Below, in pieces: positions 7,786 to 15,257 of a DNA stretch of 24,995 nucleotides. The notes under the pieces were generated by a model. The model was given only the letters and a program-made list of their open reading frames with translations. It was not told the DNA's origin and searched no databases. Origin of the DNA: JBPYCR01 sp051846935 (GTDB lineage: Bacteria > Bacillota > Bacilli > Bacillales > Amphibacillaceae); the NCBI RefSeq assembly GCF_051846935.1, contig NZ_JBPYCS010000031.1, forward strand, positions 1 through 24,995, written 5' to 3'. The position numbers and the translations under genes are program-made. The number at the start of each line of letters is the position of its first letter. The stretch's first letter is position 1.

Positions 7786-8516
7786 TGTCTAAAACATGTA
7801 TCATTACAGGTGCTAGCCGTGGTATTGGTAAGGCGATTGCTGTAGCACTCAGTAAAAGAGATGATATTAGTAACTTTGTTTTAATTGCGCGATCCGAAGA
7901 AGGATTAAATAATACAGTGAAAGAAATGAATCAAGATAAAAATATCCAATGCAAACCAATGGATTTAACTCTCTATGAAGATGTTGCTTCATATATACAT
8001 TCTATCGGTACCCATTATGGTTCAATTGATATGCTTGTTAATGTAGCAGGCTATGCGGAGCCAAAGTCTCTCTTGGAAACGACTATGGAAAATTGGGAAA
8101 AGACTTACAGTATTAATGTTCACTCGATATTTAATATTACAAAAGAATCGGTACGGTTTATGAAAAAAACGGGGGGTAAAATTTTAAACGTAGCATCGAC
8201 TGCTGGAAGCTCAGCTCGTCCTGGCTGGCTCGCTTATGCCTCGTCAAAGGCAGCTATTATTAGCATGTCGCAAACGTTGTCCGAGGAGCTTGCTGATTAC
8301 GGTATCCTTGTATATTGTATTTCTCCAGGTAGATGTGCTACAGAGCTTCGAAAAGTATTGGCGCCGGATGAGGATCCAACGACGATCATGCAACCGGAAC
8401 ATGTTGGTGAAGTGGTCCGCAATCTATTATCTGACGAAGGCGTATGCTTGGACGGCCAAAATATCGTAGTTCGAAAGCAAGTAGAGAAAATACGCGAAAA
8501 CGAGCCAGCGATATAG
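7785..8516 (+). CDS. SDR-family reductase, probable ribulose-5-phosphate reductase for CDP-ribitol synthesis
   Basis: This 243-residue classical short-chain dehydrogenase has TGASRGIG (NADP-binding, residues 8-15), NVAG near residue 85, the catalytic Ser in VASTAGSS, and YASSK. The C-terminal part (PEHVGEVVRNLL...LDGQNIVVRK) resembles the reductase half of bifunctional ribulose-5-phosphate reductase/CDP-ribitol pyrophosphorylase (Acs1/Bcs1) as I know that family. In those proteins an IspD-like domain precedes an SDR domain in one chain, the same order as these two coupled genes. It probably makes ribitol-5-phosphate from ribulose-5-phosphate for TarI. A FabG-like role is possible by fold alone but not supported by context. 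The ribosome site AAGGAG is inside the tarI end. Confidence 0.8.
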   Translation: MSKTCIITGASRGIGKAIAVALSKRDDISNFVLIARSEEGLNNTVKEMNQDKNIQCKPMDLTLYEDVASYIHSIGTHYGSIDMLVNVAGYAEPKSLLETTMENWEKTYSINVHSIFNITKESVRFMKKTGGKILNVASTAGSSARPGWLAYASSKAAIISMSQTLSEELADYGILVYCISPGRCATELRKVLAPDEDPTTIMQPEHVGEVVRNLLSDEGVCLDGQNIVVRKQVEKIRENEPAI

Positions 8517-8550
8517 ACGAACGAATTATTACAGGTGAGGCGATGTACGT

Positions 8551-9822
8551 ATGACAATCGTTGATACAGTTCAAATTATATTATTGCTACTAATCTTGCT
8601 CTCTGTGAACAAACCTCTAATTAAAAAAATTAGAATAATAGCAAAACGGTCGATCGTTTTTACGATTCATCTTTTTTCTAAGCTCGTCCCTAAATCAGAC
8701 AGCTTAGTAGTTTTTGGAGGCGAGAATGGACAAGGTTTTCGCGGAAATACTAAATACTTGTTTTTAGAAATGGCAAATAATCCAAAAATAACGTGTGTTT
8801 GGATTTCGCGAAACGATAAAGTCGTATCCCAGTTAAGAAGGCAAGGATATCATGCGTTTAAGCACCATTCATCTAAAGGGATTTACTATCAACTACGTAC
8901 TAAGCTTGTCATTCATTCTCACTCTATTAATGATGATTTCAGTAAGTCTTTTTTAGGTGGAGCGATATCATACAACACATGGCACGGCGTAGGCTTAAAA
9001 AAGGTTTGGGGAGCAAATAAAAATACATTTTCCTATAAGGTTTTGCATGATAAAAGTTGGTTGAAGCGATATTTTGGTAAGCTTGTTGTAAAAACAAATC
9101 AAGCGAAAACAAACTATGTCGTTTCGACGAGTGAAGCGGTATCTTCTTATTATCCAGAAACGTTTCTAGTTCCAGAAGGAAACATTTTACAATTAGGTCA
9201 AGTGCGAAATGATGTGTTTTTTAAAGATACAAAGGAAGATTTTGAAATACCCGAATGGATTAGAAATGAAAAAATAATTATGTACATGCCTACACATCGG
9301 AACTTTGGTAAGCTCGAAACGGATATAAACGTAGTGATCGATTTTAATAAACTGAATCAATATTGTAAAGAGCAAGGGTATATATTTCTTGTGAAACGCC
9401 ATATGTATAGTAGTGGACAAGTACCATCAACGTATGAAAATATTATTGATATAAGCGAAGAAACGTATGATCCACAGTTATTACTGAAATATACCGATAT
9501 ATTAATTACGGATTACTCAAGCTGCTACACTGATTTTTTATTGCTGGATCGTCCAGTCCTTTTTTATAGTTATGATTTAACTGTTTATCTACAAAAATCG
9601 AATGAAATGTATTTCAATTATTTTGATGTAACTCCTGGGCCAAAGGTGAATGTCTTTTCTGATTTGCTTTCAGAGCTCGATCAGGCAATTAAATATCCGA
9701 ACAATTATAAACAAGATCGAAAAAGAGTTCTCGACATTTTCTATTCTACGGATAATCAGCAGGAAGTATTGCACAAACAAGTCAATTACATATACGAAAA
9801 TCTATTAAACTTGCAGAGTTAG
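8551..9822 (+). CDS. CDP-glycerol/CDP-ribitol phosphotransferase, divergent TagF/TarL-like
   Basis: This 423-residue protein begins with a hydrophobic segment (about residues 5-20, VQIILLLLILLSV) and a basic stretch. Family motifs follow: VFGGENGQGFRGNTKYLF, SYNTWHGVGLKKV, IIMYMPTHRNFG and TDILITDYSSCYTDFLLLDRPVLFYSYD. The family transfers glycerol- or ribitol-phosphate from CDP donors to the growing WTA chain. It is the most divergent of the three paralogues here: where the other two have HHPS or HLHP it has KRHMYSS. Immediately behind the CDP-ribitol genes, it is the best candidate for a ribitol-specific enzyme, but this is inference. AGGTGAGG is its ribosome site. The next gene follows after 13 nt. 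Confidence 0.82.
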   Translation: MTIVDTVQIILLLLILLSVNKPLIKKIRIIAKRSIVFTIHLFSKLVPKSDSLVVFGGENGQGFRGNTKYLFLEMANNPKITCVWISRNDKVVSQLRRQGYHAFKHHSSKGIYYQLRTKLVIHSHSINDDFSKSFLGGAISYNTWHGVGLKKVWGANKNTFSYKVLHDKSWLKRYFGKLVVKTNQAKTNYVVSTSEAVSSYYPETFLVPEGNILQLGQVRNDVFFKDTKEDFEIPEWIRNEKIIMYMPTHRNFGKLETDINVVIDFNKLNQYCKEQGYIFLVKRHMYSSGQVPSTYENIIDISEETYDPQLLLKYTDILITDYSSCYTDFLLLDRPVLFYSYDLTVYLQKSNEMYFNYFDVTPGPKVNVFSDLLSELDQAIKYPNNYKQDRKRVLDIFYSTDNQQEVLHKQVNYIYENLLNLQS

Positions 9823-9835
9823 GAGTAGGTATATA

Positions 9836-11008
9836 GTGAATCAATTAAAATTAGTACCTACTATAATTGTTAAATTTTTGTTGCGTTTTGTATATAGCGT
9901 ATTTTGTCTGTTCTTCAACGTTAAATCGAATAAAGTAACGTTTGCTTCTTATCGATCGGATCGACTTACAGACAATCTATGCCATGTACATAAAAAAATA
10001 GGGTTAAAGTATCCTTCTTTTGAACGGCATATCTTCTTTAAAAGATTGGATAGTACGTTTATTGGTAAGGTAAGGTATATTATCCATATGATCCATGCAT
10101 GCTACCATCTTGCCACCTCTCGATATTTTATTGTTGATGATTATTATTTCCCGTTATACGTCCTTCAGCTAAGAAAAGAAGTAGAAGTTATTCAATTATG
10201 GCATAGCTCAGGTGCATTTAAAAAGTTCGGTTTAAGTACGATTGGAAAAACGTATGGGCCTAGTAAGGAATATTTGAAACATGTAAACATTCATGGCAAC
10301 TATTCAAAAGCATTTGTGAGTACAGAGCGTGTTATTCCCTTTTATGGAGAAGCTTTTGGCATGCCGCATGAACGCATTTATCCACTTGGAATACCGAGAA
10401 CAGACTACTTCTATCAGAAAGAAGAAATTGAACGATTCACCTCCAGTTTTTATAACTCCTATTCAGGAATGGAAGGAAAGAAAATAATCCTTTATGCACC
10501 AACGTTTCGTGGAAAGAGTCATCACCAAAATTCATTTTCGTGTCCAATCGATCTGGAACGTATGCATGAACATTTAAGCGAAGAATATGTGCTGCTCATT
10601 CATTTACATCCATATATGCGAAACGAGCTATCTATACCAAATCATTTGAAGGATTTTGTAATTAACATTCAAGATACTTCGACGATTATGGAACTATTAG
10701 TTTTAACCGATATTTTAATTACAGACTATTCAAGCGTGTTTTTTGATTATAGTTTATTGAAGCGGCCGATGATCTTCTTTGCATATGACTTAGAGGACTA
10801 TATTGAAGAAAGAGATTTTTATTACAACTATCGTGAATTAGTTCCAGGTCCGATCGTCATCGATACGGAATCCATTGTTAAAACAATCAAAGAGGATATG
10901 TTTAACATAAATGAGATTACGGAGTTTTCCAATCGCTTTTTTGACTTTGCGGATGGAAAGGCTACAGAGAGAATTGTAGATTGTATCATGAGCAGCTCGA
11001 AGTCGTAA
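9836..11008 (+). CDS. CDP-glycerol glycerophosphotransferase, TagB/TarF-like
   Basis: This 390-residue protein starts at GTG, with an AGGAG ribosome site that overlaps the stop of the preceding gene. It has VDDYYFPLYV, IQLWHSSGAFKKFGL, IILYAPTFRGKSHH, LIHLHPYMR and DILITDYSSVFFDYSLLKRP. By eye it is much closer to the tagB product at 3320-4504 than to its direct neighbour. It may add a second glycerol-phosphate (TarF-like) or polymerise the chain. At 390 residues it is shorter than the B. subtilis TagF polymerase, which has an additional N-terminal domain. Its exact acceptor cannot be told from sequence. Confidence 0.82.
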   Translation: MNQLKLVPTIIVKFLLRFVYSVFCLFFNVKSNKVTFASYRSDRLTDNLCHVHKKIGLKYPSFERHIFFKRLDSTFIGKVRYIIHMIHACYHLATSRYFIVDDYYFPLYVLQLRKEVEVIQLWHSSGAFKKFGLSTIGKTYGPSKEYLKHVNIHGNYSKAFVSTERVIPFYGEAFGMPHERIYPLGIPRTDYFYQKEEIERFTSSFYNSYSGMEGKKIILYAPTFRGKSHHQNSFSCPIDLERMHEHLSEEYVLLIHLHPYMRNELSIPNHLKDFVINIQDTSTIMELLVLTDILITDYSSVFFDYSLLKRPMIFFAYDLEDYIEERDFYYNYRELVPGPIVIDTESIVKTIKEDMFNINEITEFSNRFFDFADGKATERIVDCIMSSSKS

Positions 11009-11146
11009 GTGTTTTATTACTCATTTGAAACTTCTACTAACTGAATGTAAACCTACCGATAAAATTTAGCGTTCATATACGAGACTAAATCGTTTGCATG
11101 AAAGTACATTTGGATTTGGACTCTTTAACAGAAAGGTTGCCAAACA

Positions 11147-11881
11147 ATGAGGGGAAAAAATAGCATTCTAAACATTATGGACATTCCATTTCTAAATATA
11201 TCAAAAAGCAGTTTAGTTAATGATATTTTACGTCCACATCTTATGAATGGGAACAAAACCTTTATTGTTACAGCAAATCCCGAAATCGTAATGCGGACGA
11301 AGGAGGATGCTTCATATAAAAAGGTTGTCCAATCAGCAGACTACGTAATTCCCGATGGTGCAGGAATTTTGTTAGCTGCTAAATATAAAAAACATCCGTT
11401 ACGTGAGAGAATTCCAGGTTATGAGCTAATGTTGGATTTATTACAAATTGCAAACGAAAAAGGTTTATCATGTTATTTTTTAGGGGCATCGGGTTCTGTT
11501 AATTTAAAAGTTGTTCGTGTTGTCGAACAGAAGTATCCGAATGTAAAAATAGCAGGTCATCATCATGGGTTTTTTCAATTAGATGATTTAAGTGTTGTAG
11601 AAGATGTAAAGCGCGCGTCCCCAGATTTAATATTTGTCGCCTTAGGTTTACCTAAGCAGGAGCAGTGGATCGAAATGCATAACAATCAATTTGAAAAAGG
11701 ACTCTTCATGGGGGTTGGTGGTAGCTTTGATGTATTGGCAGGTGTTGTCAAAAGAGCTCCACAAGCATGGATTAATCTGAATTTAGAATGGTTGTATCGT
11801 TTATTAAAGCAACCGTTTCGATTGAAAAGGATTTTTAAAGTGTTTAAATTTATGTTTTTAATTTTGCTGAAAAAAGAATAA
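11147..11881 (+). CDS. tagA: UDP-N-acetyl-D-mannosamine transferase TagA
   Basis: This 244-residue WecG/TagA/CpsF family protein shows NILD-like start NIMDIPFLNISK, TANPEIVMRTKED, the catalytic-region YVIPDGAGI, IPGYELM, YFLGASG and VALGLPKQEQWI, GVGGSFDVLAG. TagA adds ManNAc to undecaprenyl-PP-GlcNAc, the committed step of WTA synthesis. The C-terminal tail (about residues 200-244) is basic and hydrophobic (WLYRLLKQPFRLKRIFK, FMFLILLKKE), as expected for the membrane-targeting appendage. GAAAGG lies 10 nt before the ATG. A 138-nt gap separates it from the preceding gene, so it may have its own promoter, though I see no convincing one. In B. subtilis tagA is paired with tagB; here it is at the far end of the cluster. 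Confidence 0.93.
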   Translation: MRGKNSILNIMDIPFLNISKSSLVNDILRPHLMNGNKTFIVTANPEIVMRTKEDASYKKVVQSADYVIPDGAGILLAAKYKKHPLRERIPGYELMLDLLQIANEKGLSCYFLGASGSVNLKVVRVVEQKYPNVKIAGHHHGFFQLDDLSVVEDVKRASPDLIFVALGLPKQEQWIEMHNNQFEKGLFMGVGGSFDVLAGVVKRAPQAWINLNLEWLYRLLKQPFRLKRIFKVFKFMFLILLKKE

Positions 11882-11894
11882 ATTGGTTTCATTT

Positions 11895-11937
11895 CTTAAA
11901 GAAGGAGAGATCATATGATGAACTCTCCTTCTTTAAG
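11895..11937. terminator. 15-bp hairpin between convergent tagA and LCP genes
   Basis: Arms CTTAAAGAAGGAGAG (11895-11909) and its perfect complement (11923-11937) enclose a 13-nt loop. T-rich sequence follows on the plus strand, but there is no solid T-run on either side. It probably terminates tagA. It also contains a ribosome-site-like AAGGAG placed 7 nt before an ATG. Confidence 0.6.
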
Positions 11938-11993
11938 ATTTATTGTCTCATTCGTACAGAGTGATCCAATTTTATCGCCTTGCTAGTGCAGCG

Positions 11994-13052
11994 TTAATAC
12001 GATTGTGCTTCTTCATATTGATTACTGTTTCGCTCGGTTTGCAGTTCTGAATCAGGTAAGTCTTTAATCGGTAATTCCAAATGCGAACGCAATTCTTTTT
12101 CAATGGCAACTCTGCTTTCTTCTTCTACTTGGTAATACCAAAGCCCATCGTTCATTTTTCCGCCGTGTCCATTTAAGTTAACGGTAGATATCGGGATTGA
12201 TTTTTGCAAGCCATAGGTAATAAAGCTTCTCATGTCTTTAAAAGATAGGTTCGTTGTCATATTATCCCCAACGGCTTCCATCAAGTTATCCAACTTGAAT
12301 AAAGCGGAAGCCGATGCAGCTTCCTTCACAACTGTTTTAATAATTTCCTGTTGTCGTTTTCCACGTTCAATATCACTGTCATATTTTCTAGTCCTCGCTA
12401 ATGCTAACGCTTCTTCACCATTTAATTTTTGATAGCCGGGAAGTAAATGTATGGCGTCCTTTTTATCGGTTGAATCCATTTCGTGAATTTCATAGGGAAC
12501 GTCGTATTGAATGCCACCTAACGTATCTACAATTTCGATAAATGCTTCAAAGTCTAGGCGGACGTAATAATCTACCGGTACATTTAAAAATTCTTCAACG
12601 GTGTCCATTGTTGCCTTTGGTCCACCAAAAGCATGCGCATGGTTGATTTTTGTATGATACCCGACCTCAGGGACATATACGTAGGAATCTCTTGGGATCG
12701 TTAGGAGTTTAACATCTTCCCTCGTTTTATTAAATGTCGCTAGTAACAACGTATCGGAACGACTACTGTTTTCAAATCCGCGTTTCTCACTGTCGTCAAC
12801 GCCAATAATAAGAACCGACACGTTATCATCGATCGGATTCACAGCTTCTTCTCTTAAATCAGATGTTTGATTTTCTCGATCTATTTCTTCAAATGAGTCA
12901 TTCACAGTATTTTGGGCTTTCATATATAAATGAATACCAAATGAAATTACGGAGAGTAGAATGACTGATATAGGCAGTACGATATATATAAGCATTTTTT
13001 TCTTTTTTTTCGATTTTAAATTGTTAAGTCGTGTACTTTTACTTTCGGACAT
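11994..13052 (-). CDS. LytR-CpsA-Psr (LCP) family glycopolymer ligase
   Basis: This 352-residue protein has a basic N-terminus, one membrane segment (about residues 20-45, MLIYIVLPISVILLSVISFG) and an LCP domain. Motifs are VLIIGVDDSEKRG, RSDTLLLATFNKT, LLTIPRDSYVYV, INHAHAFGG and ALALARTRKYDSDIERGKRQQ. It is a paralogue of the protein at 2062-3048; together they flank the WTA genes. Expected role: transfer of the finished, exported WTA chain to MurNAc in peptidoglycan. The extended C-terminus (about the last 40 residues, LELPIKDLPDSELQTERN...) is hydrophilic. AAAGGAG is well placed before the ATG. Confidence 0.93.
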   Translation of the reverse strand: MSESKSTRLNNLKSKKKKKMLIYIVLPISVILLSVISFGIHLYMKAQNTVNDSFEEIDRENQTSDLREEAVNPIDDNVSVLIIGVDDSEKRGFENSSRSDTLLLATFNKTREDVKLLTIPRDSYVYVPEVGYHTKINHAHAFGGPKATMDTVEEFLNVPVDYYVRLDFEAFIEIVDTLGGIQYDVPYEIHEMDSTDKKDAIHLLPGYQKLNGEEALALARTRKYDSDIERGKRQQEIIKTVVKEAASASALFKLDNLMEAVGDNMTTNLSFKDMRSFITYGLQKSIPISTVNLNGHGGKMNDGLWYYQVEEESRVAIEKELRSHLELPIKDLPDSELQTERNSNQYEEAQSY

Positions 13053-13595
13053 TTACACAATCTCCTTTAAATTCAAGCGGATCCTAATGAAAACATAATT
13101 TTCTTGATTTATAGAGGAATATTTTTTCGCAACGCACGATAAAAAGTGCACGCTCGTTTTCGAAGGAACCTATTCATCCACCATTTTACTATTGTTTCAT
13201 ACGCTCGTAAAGATACGAAATGTATAAGGTTCGTATTAGGCAGCGAAGTGATCAATTGTGAAGGCGGGATTGAAGTTGTATACGTGTACAGTTTTCGTAG
13301 CCGCTTACAGAATTTTTTAGAAAATCAACTTATATATACTTTCGATTTTTAACAATTACAAGGGGCAAATGGTTCGTGTGCGCAGCAACTTTTATTATTA
13401 TTTAATATAATTTGCCGATGATGATGACCTTTACCTTATTCGCAGTACACAACGGGAGTGAAATGGTTAGGAGATGTAAGTATGGAAAGAGGTTTTTGAA
13501 GCAAGCATTTTATGTGCAAAGTGTATATGAAATCAATTCTTATGCCCCCTCCTTTCAAAATACAGCGATTGTATTGGTGAAGGGGGGTGAACGTC
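13053..13595. other. 543-bp intergenic region without a supported gene
   Basis: Two open frames of 63-68 codons on the plus strand (13146-13352 and 13412-13603) have no ribosome site and no family features, and I do not accept them. The left side must hold the promoter of the LCP gene; TATAAA near 13109 lacks a matching -35. A TATAAT at about 13405 follows an AT-rich stretch and could serve the DUF1659 gene. The only clear structure is the hairpin at 13545-13587. Confidence 0.5.
13545..13587 (+). promoter_or_regulatory. Hairpin that covers the ribosome site of the DUF1659 gene
   Basis: CCCCC (13545-13549) faces GGGGG (13582-13587), CTTTCA faces TGAAG, and AATAC (13559-13563) pairs with GTATT (13571-13575) around a 7-nt loop. 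The AAGGGGGG ribosome site sits in the 3' arm, so folding would hide it. Confidence 0.5.
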
Positions 13596-13820
13596 ATGGC
13601 TGAAGCAAATTTAATGAATTCACAGCTGCGGTTGATCTTCGATGACGGAACGGACTTGTTTTCGGGAGAAGCACTCTATAAGTCAAAAAACTTTAATAAT
13701 GTAAAAACGAGCGCGACTGCAAATCAACTATATGCCGTTGCAACAGCAATGGCCGGCTTGCAACAACGTCCACTTTATTTAGTACAACGAAAGGACAGTA
13801 CCGATATCCATGAAGCATAA
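13596..13820 (+). CDS. DUF1659 family protein
   Basis: This 74-residue protein starts MAEANLMNSQLRLIFDDG and includes KSKNFNNVKTSATANQLYAVATAMAGLQQRPL, which matches DUF1659 as I know it. No enzymatic motif, signal peptide or membrane segment is visible. The ATG at 13596 is preferred over the in-frame GTG at 13587, because that GTG lies inside the AAGGGGGGTG ribosome site. In many Bacillales this family sits with DUF2922 and YvrJ, and both follow here. Function is unknown. Confidence 0.85.
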   Translation: MAEANLMNSQLRLIFDDGTDLFSGEALYKSKNFNNVKTSATANQLYAVATAMAGLQQRPLYLVQRKDSTDIHEA

Positions 13821-13903
13821 CGCGTAAAGGTGTTTAAAAGTACATCGTGTGGATCGTTAAATGGAATCGATATTAGGGAATCACGAGAAGGGAGGATTGA
13901 ACC

Positions 13904-14122
13904 ATGAAAAAACTTGAATTAAAGTTTGAAAACCAAGATGGAAAAACAGTAACCTACACACTAGAAAAGCCAAATGAACCGGTTGATCCTGTAGCAGTAA
14001 AAGCTGCAATGAATGAAATCATTACACAAAACGCATTCACATCAACCGGCGGCGATCTAGTTGCCATTAAGAGCGCACGAGTTGTGGAACGTAACGTGCA
14101 AGATATAGAATTGCCACAATAA
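13904..14122 (+). CDS. DUF2922 family protein
   Basis: This 72-residue protein starts KKLELKFENQDGKTVTYTLE and continues PVDPVAVKAAMNEIITQNAF, the typical DUF2922 pattern. It is soluble with no signal or membrane segment. A GGGAGGA ribosome site precedes the ATG, 83 nt after the DUF1659 gene with no terminator between, so the two are probably co-transcribed. A good terminator follows at 14224-14265. The function of the family is unknown. Confidence 0.88.
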   Translation: MKKLELKFENQDGKTVTYTLEKPNEPVDPVAVKAAMNEIITQNAFTSTGGDLVAIKSARVVERNVQDIELPQ

Positions 14123-14223
14123 AGTGCGCATCCTCGAGCAATAAAAAGCGAGGTATGAGAGGTATGAGGAAATAAAAAGCGGATGAATAAAACGGCAAAT
14201 TAGCTAATGTTAGAACGAATGGC

Positions 14224-14265
14224 GATGCTGCACTTCCTTGCTGTGGAGTGCAGCATCATTTCTTT
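14224..14265 (+). terminator. Rho-independent terminator after DUF2922
   Basis: GATGCTGCACT (14224-14234) and AGTGCAGCATC (14247-14257) form a perfect 11-bp stem around a 12-nt loop, followed by ATTTCTTTT. It separates the DUF1659-DUF2922 unit from the repeat array and yvrJ. Confidence 0.8.
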
Positions 14266-14324
14266 TATAATCGTACTAATGATGCAAGCAGACTAATGCA
14301 TATCGCTCATGAAAAGATGTCGAA

Positions 14325-14744
14325 CGCTCGCAAAGTGCGCCCACGCGCTCGCAAAGTGCGTCCTCGCGCTCGCAAAGTGCGCTCGCGCGCTCGCAAAGAG
14401 TGCCCGCGCGCTCGCAAAGTGCGCCCGCGCGCTCGCAAACGGTGTTCACGCGCTCGCAAATAGTGCCCACGCGCTCGCAAACGGTGTTCACGCGCTCGCA
14501 AAGCGTGCCCGCGCGCTCGCAAATAGTGCCCGCACGCTCGCAAACGTCGTTCTCGCGCTCGCAAAATGCGCCCGCGCGCTCGCAAAAGGTGTCCGCGCGC
14601 TCGCAAATAGTGCCCGCGCGCTCGCAAAGAGTGCCCGCGCGCTCGCAAAGAGTGCCCGCACGCTCGCAAAATGTGCCCGCACGCTCGTAAAAGGTGCCCG
14701 CACGCTCGCGAAATGCGCCCGCACGTTTGCCAGCTCCTGCGCGC
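14325..14744 (+). repeat. GC-rich 21-bp tandem repeat array 1 (about 20 units)
   Basis: Units start at 14325 and recur every 21 bp to 14744; the last is degenerate. Each unit is a conserved 10-mer CGCTCGCAAA followed by 11 more variable bases, often GAGTGCCCGCG or TAGTGCCCGCG. Variation is concentrated at positions 11-13, and only three full units vary in the core or its edge. The array is far richer in GC than its neighbours. Because 21 is a multiple of three, most frames stay open on both strands, giving meaningless arginine-, alanine- and serine-rich frames; one is in frame with yvrJ. It is not a CRISPR, as there are no unique spacers of constant size. A second array of the same family is at 22636-22971. 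Confidence 0.95.
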
Positions 14745-14824
14745 GAAGTGGTGTAACATGTTATTCTTTCTTTTCTCAATCTGCATATATATTTTCATTT
14801 AAAATAAGAATGGAGGGGGATTCA

Positions 14825-14959
14825 GTGGAGACATGGTTTTCATTTGTGACGGAGGTCGGGTTTCCGATTGCGGTGACATTTTATTTATTGCACCGAATTG
14901 AAGGGAAGCTGAACGTGTTGATCGAATCAATCCGTGCATTGCCTGAAAAAATGAAATAA
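14825..14959 (+). CDS. YvrJ family small membrane protein
   Basis: This 44-residue protein starts at GTG (14825), 6 nt after a strong GGAGGGG ribosome site. The sequence ETWFSFVTEVGFPIAVTF, then YLLHRIEGKLN and a basic tail, fits the YvrJ family: one N-terminal membrane segment and a short amphipathic tail. Its frame is open upstream through the whole 21-bp array to 14309, which would give a 216-residue fusion. The ribosome site and family length support the short form. It usually follows DUF1659 and DUF2922 directly, but here the repeat array and a terminator lie between. Function unknown. Confidence 0.85.
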   Translation: METWFSFVTEVGFPIAVTFYLLHRIEGKLNVLIESIRALPEKMK

Positions 14960-15196
14960 AGTTTTGTTCGATTGATTGATTTATCTTATAGTTCTATCCT
15001 TTGTTGCTGCAAATATTTTCTATACGCACGTCTAGTTAATAAATGCTATTCGTGCGTATGCATTTATAGAGCAATTAATAATGCATGTTCTTATAAGTTT
15101 TTCTGACAAGTGGAGTAGAAGCACTTCTACATAAATAAGGATTCCTTTTTCATCTTATATTTTCCTCTTCATATCATCCTTTTCAATAATTATTTA
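14960..15196. other. Intergenic region with two hairpins
   Basis: ATACGCACG and CGTGCGTAT (15022-15030 with 15051-15059) form a perfect 9-bp stem with a 20-nt loop. GTAGAAG and CTTCTAC (15115-15121 with 15124-15130) form a compact 7-bp stem. Neither is followed by a clear T-run. No gene is supported. Confidence 0.45.
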
Positions 15197-15225
15197 TTGA
15201 TATTCGATAAATGCTGTGCTATATT
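15197..15225 (+). promoter_or_regulatory. Strong sigma-A promoter of the DUF2975-regulator operon
   Basis: TTGATA (15197-15202), a 17-nt spacer ending in TGC, and TATATT (15220-15225) combine a good -35 with an extended -10. The predicted start is about 25 nt before the first gene. Confidence 0.75.
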
Positions 15226-15257
15226 TATACTGAAATTGATAAAGTGAGGTGCGTATA

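Noticed and set aside
7785..8516. FabG-type 3-oxoacyl-ACP reductase
   Set aside because: Generic SDR motifs fit, but the gene is coupled to TarI and its C-terminal pattern resembles Acs1-type reductases.
13146..13603. Two frames of 68 and 63 codons upstream of DUF1659
   Set aside because: No ribosome site, no family features, composition unlike neighbouring genes.
14248..14959. Overlapping open frames of 60-216 codons on both strands across array 1
   Set aside because: They arise because a 21-bp unit keeps frames open; they lack ribosome sites and show no preference for silent changes. Only the YvrJ part at the 3' end is supported.
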